In this document: in pieces, positions 34,564-41,389 of the stretch
Position numbering within the stretch: the first letter of the stretch is position 1
How the letters are laid out: each line of letters starts with the position of its first letter
NCBI RefSeq assembly: GCF_000379465.1
Contig: NZ_KB905385.1
Coordinates: 62,001 to 126,000, forward strand
Direction: 5' to 3'
DNA from: Sciscionella marina DSM 45152
GTDB lineage: Bacteria > Actinomycetota > Actinomycetes > Mycobacteriales > Pseudonocardiaceae
Length of the DNA: 64,000 nt
Program-made: the position numbers and the translations under genes
Notes under the pieces: generated by a model
Told to the model about the DNA's origin: nothing
Database searches by the model: none
What the model saw: the letters and a program-made list of their open reading frames with translations, nothing else

Positions 34564-36549
34564 TCAACCCTTGGGGTGCGGCCGCCAGGCGAGCCGGGTC
34601 GCGGTGCTGACCACGGCGACGAGCGGATGACGGCGCGGGTGCAGGTGCATGCTGTCCGGCGCGGTCTCCGGGCGGGCCTGGAATTCGGCGAGATGCGTGG
34701 CGAGCCTGCCCATCCGCGGCATCAGGGTGTCGGCGAGCCCGGCAAGGCTGCCGAAGGGGGTGTTCACCGCGGGCGCCCGGTGGGTGAGCGCGCGCACGAC
34801 CAGCGCGGCGGCCTGTTCCGGTTCCATGGCGGGCAGCATCCGGTACGCGCTCGCCCCGGGTTTGCTCATCGGGGTGCGCACCAGCGGCACTCGCACCGAG
34901 CTGAACGTGATCCCCTCGGCGAGCAGTTCGCGCCCGGCCACCGCACCGAATTCGTCGAGCGCGGCCTTGGAGGCGAGATAGGCGGAGAACCGTGGCGCGT
35001 GCACCTGGATGCCCTGGGTGGTGACGTTCACGATGTGCCCGAACCGTTGCGCGGTCATGCTCGGGATCAGCGCCAGGGAAAGCCGCAGCGGGGCGAAGTA
35101 GTTCAGCGCCATGGTCCGCTCGTAGTCGTGCATCCGTTCGGTGGACGCGGCGACGGGGCGGCGGATGGACCGGCCCGCGTTGTTCACCAGCATGTCCACG
35201 GTGCCCTGTTCGGCGAGCACCTGCTTGACGAGCGCGTCCACGGCCTCGTCATCGGTGAGATCGCAGGGATAGCTGGCCGATTTCCCGCCCGCGGCGCGGA
35301 TCTGGTCCCGCACGGTGTCCAGTTCCTCCGCGCGCCGGGCCACGAGCACCACGTTCGCCCCACGCTCGGCCAGTTGCAGCGCGGTGGCCCGGCCGATACC
35401 CGAGGATGCGCCGGTGACGAGCACGGTCCGCGCGTCCATCCGTTGCCTGCGCGCGCGATCCGGATCGAGCTCGGCCGCCCAGTGCCGGTAGAGGACCGGG
35501 GCATAGTCGGCGAAGGCCGGGCACTCCAGTCCGCTGCCGGTCAGCGCGCGCCCGGTCTGCGCCGTGTCGAACTCCACGGGGGCGTTGAGTGCGGGGAGCA
35601 GCTGCGGCGGGATCCCGATCTCGTTGAGCGCACCGGCGATGGACTTCTTGCCGGGCCGGGGTTTCTCGTTCGCGTTGAACGCGCGGCCGAGCTTGCGCAT
35701 CCGCCCGGAGAGGTCGATCGGCAACCGGGCCCGGATGCGTGGACCGCCCGCGGCCGCGCTGAACGCGCTCGCGATCTCGTTCAGGCTCTGCGAGCGCGGG
35801 GAGGCGAGGTGATAGGTCGCCCCGGACGGTGCCGCGCGGTGCATGAGGTAGGCCATCGCATCGACCACGTAGTCCACCGGAACCACGTTGGTCTTGCCCA
35901 GTTCCGGGGAGGCGAGCGGCAGCCAGGAGGGCAGGCTCGCGAGCCTGCGCAGCGCGGGCAGGAAATAGTACGGACCGTCGACCTTGTCCATTTCCCCGGT
36001 CAGCGAATCCCCGACGACCGCGGAGGGCCGGTACACCCGGAAGGGCACCGCGTCCTGGCGGCGGACGAGGCGCTCCGCGGCGAACTTCGTCGCGTGGTAC
36101 GGCGTCGGGAACCGCTGGCCCAGATCGAAATCGGACTCGGTGAACCGGCCGTGGTGGTCCCCGGCCACCGCGATCGAGGAGACATGGTGGAACAACCCCG
36201 CGTTCGCGTTGCGCGCGAAGCTGAGCGCGTTGGCGGTCCCGGCGACGTTCGCCTGCTCGTTCGCGGCCTCGTCCGCGGTCAGGTCGTAGATCGCGCCGAG
36301 GTGCACCACGTGATCCGGGGCGCCGGGCAGTGCCGCCGGGTCGACGCCGAGCCCCTCGGCGCTCAGATCGCCGAGCACCGGGACCACCCGCTCCGGATGC
36401 GGCCAGTCCTCGGTGAGCCGGTCGAGGCGGGCCTTCGAGGCCTCGCGCACCAGCACCGAGACGCGCTCGCAGTCCGGGCGTTCGAGCAACCTGCGCACGA
36501 GCCGCCTGCCGAGGAATCCGGTCGCTCCGGTCACGAAGTAGTGCGTCAT
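34564..36549 (-). CDS. Fatty-acyl-CoA-reductase-like protein fused to a short-chain dehydrogenase
   Basis: 661 residues in two Rossmann domains. Residues 1 to about 370 are an extended SDR/fatty-acyl-reductase (male-sterility-type) domain: THYFVTGATGFLGRRLVRRL is the nucleotide loop and YHATKFAAERL carries the YxxxK. Residues 375-661 are a classical SDR: VLVTGASSGIGRATALQLAERG, NNAG, and YLASKAALDEF with YxxxK. This layout matches mycobacterial AcrA1-type fatty acyl reductases (Rv3391-like), which reduce acyl-CoA to aldehyde or alcohol, possibly for wax or lipid synthesis. The ATG has no ribosome site and a TACTAT -10 lies six bases ahead, so the message may be leaderless. Confidence 0.85.
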   Translation of the reverse strand: MTHYFVTGATGFLGRRLVRRLLERPDCERVSVLVREASKARLDRLTEDWPHPERVVPVLGDLSAEGLGVDPAALPGAPDHVVHLGAIYDLTADEAANEQANVAGTANALSFARNANAGLFHHVSSIAVAGDHHGRFTESDFDLGQRFPTPYHATKFAAERLVRRQDAVPFRVYRPSAVVGDSLTGEMDKVDGPYYFLPALRRLASLPSWLPLASPELGKTNVVPVDYVVDAMAYLMHRAAPSGATYHLASPRSQSLNEIASAFSAAAGGPRIRARLPIDLSGRMRKLGRAFNANEKPRPGKKSIAGALNEIGIPPQLLPALNAPVEFDTAQTGRALTGSGLECPAFADYAPVLYRHWAAELDPDRARRQRMDARTVLVTGASSGIGRATALQLAERGANVVLVARRAEELDTVRDQIRAAGGKSASYPCDLTDDEAVDALVKQVLAEQGTVDMLVNNAGRSIRRPVAASTERMHDYERTMALNYFAPLRLSLALIPSMTAQRFGHIVNVTTQGIQVHAPRFSAYLASKAALDEFGAVAGRELLAEGITFSSVRVPLVRTPMSKPGASAYRMLPAMEPEQAAALVVRALTHRAPAVNTPFGSLAGLADTLMPRMGRLATHLAEFQARPETAPDSMHLHPRRHPLVAVVSTATRLAWRPHPKG

Positions 36550-36555
36550 GAGGAG

Positions 36556-36561
36556 ATAGTA
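36556..36561 (-). promoter_or_regulatory. Predicted -10 of a leaderless promoter for the acyl-reductase gene
   Basis: On the minus strand TACTAT (fits TANNNT) ends six bases before the ATG, and no Shine-Dalgarno sequence lies in between. This is the geometry of actinobacterial leaderless promoters, where transcription begins at the A of the start codon. Confidence 0.45.
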
Positions 36562-36564
36562 TCT

Positions 36565-36588
36565 TACATGCGTGCATGCACGCATGTA
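36565..36588. promoter_or_regulatory. Perfect 24-bp palindrome upstream of the acyl-reductase gene
   Basis: Positions 36565-36588 are a perfect palindrome, reading TACATGCGTGCA followed by its exact reverse complement. It begins 15 bases upstream of the acyl-reductase ATG and would cover the -15 to -38 region of the predicted promoter. A bound repressor would block polymerase. It is about 100 bases upstream of the divergent membrane-protein gene and could act on both. Its outer CATGC/GCATG blocks recur in the palindrome at the mce/tetR junction, with different spacing. Confidence 0.65.
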
Positions 36589-36688
36589 TTTTGCGGCACG
36601 TTCTCGTCCGGGTGCACCCGGGGGTGCAACCGAAGTTGGACCCGCCGTTCGATGTGTACCCAGGGTCGCGAAAACTACCGTTCGTAGC

Positions 36689-37189
36689 ATGAATAGCGAA
36701 CTGTTGGATATCGTTCTGGGCCTCGCCGCCGTGGCCCTGGTGGTCCTGATGATCGTGCGCCGGACGCGTGGGGTTCCGGTTTCGGCTCGCAAGCTGCTGA
36801 TCGTTCCGCTGGTCCTGCTGGTGGTCGGGGTGCAGCAGATTTCCGGGGACCTGCACGTGATGAGCCGCATGGACTGGGTGCTGGCGCTCGTGTTCGCGGT
36901 GGTGAGCCTGGGGGTCGGGGTGCTGCGTGGCACGCTGAGCCGCCTCTACGAGCAGGAGGGCCGCGCCTGGATGCGCTACACCTGGGTGACCGTGTCCGTG
37001 TGGCTCGCCCTGATCCCGCTGCGGGTCGGCATGGTGGTGCTCGCGAACGTCCTCGGCGCCTCGGTGGCCGGTGGAACCCACCTGATGTTCCTGCTGCTCG
37101 CGCTCACCTTCGGTGGGGAGGCGCTGGTCGTGTTCCCGAGGGCGCGCGCCAGGGGGCTGGTGATCGCGGCGAGCCCGGTGCGGGCGTAG
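36689..37189 (+). CDS. Four- to five-helix membrane protein ahead of a two-component system
   Basis: 166 residues. Hydrophobic segments are DIVLGLAAVALVVLMIV, LLIVPLVLLVVGVQQISG, VLALVFAVVSLGVGVLRG, TVSVWLALIPLRVGMVVLANVLGA and THLMFLLLALTFGGEALVV. The ATG at 36689 gives MNSELLDIVLGLAAV. Family not recognised with certainty; the shape recalls DUF1453/CcdC-like proteins. It lies six bases before the sensor kinase start, so it is probably in the same operon and may be an accessory sensor subunit or the regulated output. Confidence 0.6.
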   Translation: MNSELLDIVLGLAAVALVVLMIVRRTRGVPVSARKLLIVPLVLLVVGVQQISGDLHVMSRMDWVLALVFAVVSLGVGVLRGTLSRLYEQEGRAWMRYTWVTVSVWLALIPLRVGMVVLANVLGASVAGGTHLMFLLLALTFGGEALVVFPRARARGLVIAASPVRA

Positions 37190-37195
37190 GACACT

Positions 37196-38302
37196 GTGTT
37201 GATGAATGCCGCTGTTCTCGCGGTCCGCCTTGTGGTGCTCGGCGCGATCGGGTTCGCCCTCGGATTCGAACCGGGCTTCGGTCTGCACGGCGTGCAGGCG
37301 CTCACCCTGGCCGGGTTCGTGCTCGCCGTATTCGGCTGGATCGGGACCGCCCTGCTCGCGGACGACCGGTTCAGACCGAAGGTCGCGCTGCACGCGGTGT
37401 TCGTGGTGGGCGGACTGCTGATCGTCCCGGGGACCATGCAGACCGCGCTCGGCCTGATCCTGGTGTGTGTCGCACTGCTGTCCACCGCGACCGGGGTGCG
37501 TGAACCGTACGCGCTCGGGATCACCATCGCCGCCGGGATCGTGGTCGCTCTGCTCTACGGGCTGCTCGTCGGACCGGTCATCGGGCTGGTGTGGATCCTG
37601 CCCGCGGTCGGGTCCTATCTGGCCGGAACGACCCGGCGCCAGCGGCAGGAGCGCCTCGAACAGGCGGAGCTGCTGCTCGCCGAGACGCAGGTGGCGCGGG
37701 AACGCGAGGCGCAGGCGGCCACGGCCGAGGAACGGGCACGGATCGCCCGGGAGATGCACGATGTGCTCGCCCACTCGATCGGCGCGGTCAGCGTGCAACT
37801 CGAGGCGGCGGACGCGCTGCTCGAGGACGTCCCGGGAACCGAACGCGCGCTCGACTGCCTACGCCGGGCTCGCGGGCTGGCCGCCGAAGGGCTCACCGAG
37901 ACCAGGCGCGCGGTCGGGGCGCTGCGCGGGGACCCCGGCGCGCTGCGCGGGGTGCTGACCGGACTCGCCGACGGGTACCAGGGGGCCGCGCACCTCGAGC
38001 TGCCCGAGACCGTGCCCGCGCTGCGCCCCGAGGCCGCCCTCGCGATCGGGCGGATCGCCACCGAGGCGGTGACCAATGCGGGCAAGCATTCCGGGGGTGC
38101 CCCGCTGTGGATGACGCTGAACTCCGCGGACGGCGAACTGTGCCTGTGGGTGCACAACGAGCTCGATCCCGCGGCCGAACCCGGCAGCGGCGGCTTCGGC
38201 CTGATCGGGATGCGGGAGCGCGCGGAACGCATCGGCGGTACGGTCACCGCGGGGGCCGAGGAAACGGGGTGGACCGTGCGAGTACGGGTGCCGCATGACT
38301 GA
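37196..38302 (+). CDS. NarL-type two-component sensor histidine kinase
   Basis: 368 residues. About five N-terminal membrane helices (to residue 140) are joined by a coiled-coil-like QERLEQAELLLAETQVARERE to a HisKA_3 dimerisation domain. The phospho-acceptor His188 is in REMHDVLAHSIG. A HATPase domain follows (ATEAVTNAGKHSGGA, GGFGLIGMRERAERIGG). There is no extracellular sensing domain, so the signal is probably in or at the membrane. Start is GTG 37196 or ATG 37202. It overlaps the response regulator by eight bases. Confidence 0.92.
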   Translation: MLMNAAVLAVRLVVLGAIGFALGFEPGFGLHGVQALTLAGFVLAVFGWIGTALLADDRFRPKVALHAVFVVGGLLIVPGTMQTALGLILVCVALLSTATGVREPYALGITIAAGIVVALLYGLLVGPVIGLVWILPAVGSYLAGTTRRQRQERLEQAELLLAETQVAREREAQAATAEERARIAREMHDVLAHSIGAVSVQLEAADALLEDVPGTERALDCLRRARGLAAEGLTETRRAVGALRGDPGALRGVLTGLADGYQGAAHLELPETVPALRPEAALAIGRIATEAVTNAGKHSGGAPLWMTLNSADGELCLWVHNELDPAAEPGSGGFGLIGMRERAERIGGTVTAGAEETGWTVRVRVPHD

Positions 38303-38966
38303 GCGTGCGAACGAATCATCGACATCGCGTGAGCGGGCGTTGCGGGTGGTCGTCGCCGATGATCAGACCGCGGTGCGCGAGGGGCTGGTGATCCTGCTGG
38401 ACACGCTCACCGGTATCGAGGTGGTCGGCTCCGCCGAGGACGGGGAGGGAGTGCTCGAACTGGTCGCGCGCACCGAACCCGATGTGGTGCTCATGGATCT
38501 GCGGATGCCCGGCTGCGACGGGATCACCGCGACCACGCGGGTCCGCGCGGACCATCCGGGCACCCGGGTCGTCGTGCTCACCACCTACGCGGAGGACGAA
38601 GCGGTGCGCGAAGCACTGCGGGCCGGGGCGATCGGTTTCCTCACCAAGGACGCGGGCCGGGCCGATATCGCGCGCGCCATCGAGGCCGCCGCCGCGGGCC
38701 AGTCGGTACTGGACGCCGAACTGCAGCGGGGACTGCTCGCCGAACCGGAACGCAGGCCCGATCCCAGCCTCGCCGAGCTCTCCGAACGCGAGCGCGCCGT
38801 GCTGCGGCTGATCGCCGGCGGCATGGCCAACCGGGAGATCGCAGCGGAACTGGTGATCAGCGAGGCGACCGTGAAGAGCCACATCAACCGGATCTTCGCC
38901 AAGATCGGGGCCGCGGACCGCGCGAAGGCGGTGCGCTACGCGTTCACCAACGGACTCGTCACTTGA
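38295..38966 (+). CDS. NarL/LuxR-family response regulator
   Basis: 223 residues. Receiver domain 16-135 has the acidic pair in VVVADDQ, phospho-acceptor Asp68 in VVLMDLRMPG, and Thr/Lys switch residues in VVVLTTYAEDE and FLTKDAG. The C-terminal LuxR helix-turn-helix lies at about 158-218 (LSERERAVLRLIAGGMANREIAAELVISEATVKSHI). Partner of the overlapping kinase. The 3' end overlaps the convergent TetR gene by eight bases. Its regulon is unknown; the preceding membrane-protein gene is an obvious candidate. Confidence 0.93.
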   Translation: MTERANESSTSRERALRVVVADDQTAVREGLVILLDTLTGIEVVGSAEDGEGVLELVARTEPDVVLMDLRMPGCDGITATTRVRADHPGTRVVVLTTYAEDEAVREALRAGAIGFLTKDAGRADIARAIEAAAAGQSVLDAELQRGLLAEPERRPDPSLAELSERERAVLRLIAGGMANREIAAELVISEATVKSHINRIFAKIGAADRAKAVRYAFTNGLVT

Positions 38967-39594
38967 GTTCCCGGCGCATCAGTTCCTCGACGCGCTCCGG
39001 ATCCTCGGCGAGCAGGTGATACCCGGCGACCAGGGCGCGGAAGTTGGTCCCCGCCCAGTCCAGGTCGCTGAACTGCGGGTCGATCAGGCCGAGCAGCCCG
39101 CGCCCGATCTCCAGGGTGAACACGCCGCGCACCAGCTCGGTGGTGGCAGGCTGGCCGGACTGCCGGAACACGTGCGCGACCAGCCTGCTGTAGCCCTCGA
39201 TCGATTCACGGGCGAACTCCGCGCCCGCCGGGAACCGGGCAGCGTTGCACAGCAGCTCGTAGAAGGCGACCCGTTCCCACCTGGGCAGCGCCTCGATCAT
39301 GTGCGCGACCGCCTCGGTCACCGAGCGGACCGTCTTGCTGTCCTCGAGCGCTTCGGCGACCGCGGCGCGGAAAATGTCCGCGCGGTCATTGGCGTACCAG
39401 CGAAGGGACTCGGAGACCAGGCCGTCGATCGTGGCGAAGTAGTAGGTCGCGCTCGTCAGCGGCACCCCGGCCCGCTCGGTGACGGCACGATGGGTCACCC
39501 CGGCGACCCCACGCTCGGCCACGATCTCGATCGTCGCGCGGATCAACGCATCCCTTCTCGGCTGCTTCCTGTGCGACGAGTCCGGTGATCCCAT
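38959..39594 (-). CDS. TetR-family transcriptional regulator
   Basis: 211 residues. DNA-binding helices at about 14-60 (RDALIRATIEIVAERGVAGVTHRAVTERAGVPLTSATYYF). The C-terminal ligand-binding domain contains WERVAFYELLCNAARFPAG and a TetR_C-type helical bundle. It is divergent from the PfkB-family kinase across 64 bases, so that kinase is a likely target. No clear palindrome was found in the short promoter region. Confidence 0.85.
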   Translation of the reverse strand: MGSPDSSHRKQPRRDALIRATIEIVAERGVAGVTHRAVTERAGVPLTSATYYFATIDGLVSESLRWYANDRADIFRAAVAEALEDSKTVRSVTEAVAHMIEALPRWERVAFYELLCNAARFPAGAEFARESIEGYSRLVAHVFRQSGQPATTELVRGVFTLEIGRGLLGLIDPQFSDLDWAGTNFRALVAGYHLLAEDPERVEELMRRELK

Positions 39595-39658
39595 ACCGCG
39601 AGCCTATTATGCCGCCCGAACATGGCGCGCGGGGCTCCGTCCCGGGCAGGATGATTGG

Positions 39659-40783
39659 ATGGCAGTCGTGCCAACGGAATCTTGTTGCCAGCGCTACGAC
39701 CCGCTCGCCGCGTGGCGTACCGGAGACGGACCGGGGTTCGACGTGTTCACCTACGGCACCGTGTTCCTGGACATCGTGTTCACCGGGCTGGGCAGCCTGC
39801 CGCGCTCGGGCACCGAGGTGTTCGCCGAGGGGATGGGCTCATGCCCGGGCGGCATCGCGAACCTGGCCATCGCCACCAGCAGGCTCGGCCTGCGTACCGG
39901 GCTGGCCGCCGCGTTCGGGGACGACGACTACGCGGACTTCTGCTGGCGCACCCTGGACGAGCAGGAGACCGTTGACCTGAGCTATTCGCGCCGGTTCGCC
40001 GGCTGGCATTCCCCGGTCACCGTGTCCATGGCGGCGGCCGGGGACCGCACCATGGTCACGCACAGCCATGAGCCCCCGGTCAGCGCGAGCGAGATGATCG
40101 GCGAACCGCCCCGTTCGCGCGCGGTGATCGTGGACCTGGACGGTCCCGAACCGATCGAGGATCCGCGGTCCTGGGCGAGCAAGGCGCGGGCGGCGGGGGC
40201 GCTGGTGTTCGCCGATGTGGGCTGGGATCCGAGCGGGGACTGGTCAGCGCGGCTGCTCGGCAGGCTCGAACACTGCCACGCTTTCATGCCGAACGCCGCC
40301 GAAGCGATGGCCTACACCAGGACCGACACCCCGCGGGACGCCCTCTACGCGCTCGCCGACCGGGTACCGCTGGCCGTGGTGACCAACGGGGTGCACGGCG
40401 CGATGGCGATCGACTCGACGACCGGGGACGAGGCCGATGTGCCCGCGCTGCGGGTCGATGCGCTCGACCCCACCGGTGCGGGTGATGTGTTCGGGGCGGG
40501 CATGGTGGTGGGCACGCTGTGCGGCTGGCCGCTGAGCCACCGGCTCGCGTTCGCCGGTGCCTGCTCGGCGCTCGCGGTGCAGCAGTTCGGCGGTTCGCTG
40601 GCCGCGCCCGGCTGGGGCGATATCGCCGACTGGTGGCACGCCATGCGGGAGAGCGCGGGCGGCGGCGCCTACCACACCTCGGTGCTGCGCAGGTACGGCT
40701 TCCTCGACGACCTGATCCCGAACAAATCGGTCGCCGCGGTGCGCAGGGCGGCGGCCACCATCGCCCGCCGCTCGGATGTGTGA
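39659..40783 (+). CDS. PfkB-family carbohydrate kinase
   Basis: 374 residues. Ribokinase-like fold: the N-terminal strand FDVFTYGTVFLDIVFTGL and the GSCPGGIANLAIATSRLGL motif (PfkB motif 1) bind the sugar. DALDPTGAGDVFGAGMVVG (motif 2) supplies the catalytic Asp and the GAGD anion hole. PfkB kinases phosphorylate sugars or nucleosides at a primary hydroxyl; the substrate is not evident. The family's usual length is about 300-340, so this protein has an extended C-terminus. The ATG is chosen from the short spacing and the domain start. Confidence 0.85.
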   Translation: MAVVPTESCCQRYDPLAAWRTGDGPGFDVFTYGTVFLDIVFTGLGSLPRSGTEVFAEGMGSCPGGIANLAIATSRLGLRTGLAAAFGDDDYADFCWRTLDEQETVDLSYSRRFAGWHSPVTVSMAAAGDRTMVTHSHEPPVSASEMIGEPPRSRAVIVDLDGPEPIEDPRSWASKARAAGALVFADVGWDPSGDWSARLLGRLEHCHAFMPNAAEAMAYTRTDTPRDALYALADRVPLAVVTNGVHGAMAIDSTTGDEADVPALRVDALDPTGAGDVFGAGMVVGTLCGWPLSHRLAFAGACSALAVQQFGGSLAAPGWGDIADWWHAMRESAGGGAYHTSVLRRYGFLDDLIPNKSVAAVRRAAATIARRSDV

Positions 40784-40785
40784 GC

Positions 40786-41238
40786 CTAGCCGCCTTCCAG
40801 CAGTTCCCGCATACCGTCCGCGAGTTCGCGGTGCGCGTGCCTGGCTTTGCCGAAGGCGTAGGGGAAAAGCAGCGCGGGCGCGGTGAACGAGATGGTGACC
40901 TCGATGCGGGTCCGCCCATCCTCCTGTGCGCGGATCCGGGCCCGGCTGGTCAGCGTGGTCGACGGCCGTTGCCGGGCGACGGTGACCACTTCCTCGGGCC
41001 CGGCGGCCAGCACATCGGTCACGTAGGTGATCGTGAACGGCACCGGTCCGAGCCGGAGCCGGTCGGTCACCGTGGTGCTGCGCAGTACCCCGGCATCCGC
41101 CGGACGTTCCCGGGCACCGATGACGAACGGGTGCCTGCTCGTCAGTCTGGGCACATCGGTCAGCAGGGCGACCGCTTCCGCGGGAGTGCACAGTGCCGTG
41201 ACGGTGTAGTGGAATCGACTGTTTCGCCTACCGAGCAT
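40786..41238 (-). CDS. SRPBCC-superfamily (polyketide cyclase/START-like) protein
   Basis: 150 residues. The pattern FHYTVTALCTPAEAVALLTDVPRLTSRHP, then alternating strands RSTTVTDRLRLGPVPFTITYVTDVL and TRIEVTISFTAPALL, matches the SRPBCC helix-grip fold. Such proteins bind hydrophobic ligands and include cyclases, lipid carriers and ring hydroxylase subunits. No catalytic motif is specific. The C-terminal helix (KARHAHRELADGMRELL) closes the cavity in the family. Its stop is two bases after the PfkB stop (convergent). Confidence 0.75.
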   Translation of the reverse strand: MLGRRNSRFHYTVTALCTPAEAVALLTDVPRLTSRHPFVIGARERPADAGVLRSTTVTDRLRLGPVPFTITYVTDVLAAGPEEVVTVARQRPSTTLTSRARIRAQEDGRTRIEVTISFTAPALLFPYAFGKARHAHRELADGMRELLEGG

Positions 41239-41389
41239 GGCTTCACGGTAAGCGCTGCTCGTCGGCGCACCGCGTGTTCAGTATTACGTATAACGATTTT
41301 ATCGGGGTGCGCCGCAAGTTGTTTCCGAATACTAGGAGCGAGGCTAGGGTGATTGTTCATTCCCGGCCGGGGATGGTCCAGTACGGCTC

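Noticed and set aside
37196-38966. Cell-wall-antibiotic (VanRS/LiaRS-type) role for the two-component system
   Set aside because: Five-helix NarL-type kinases without a sensor domain serve many roles, and no resistance gene is adjacent.
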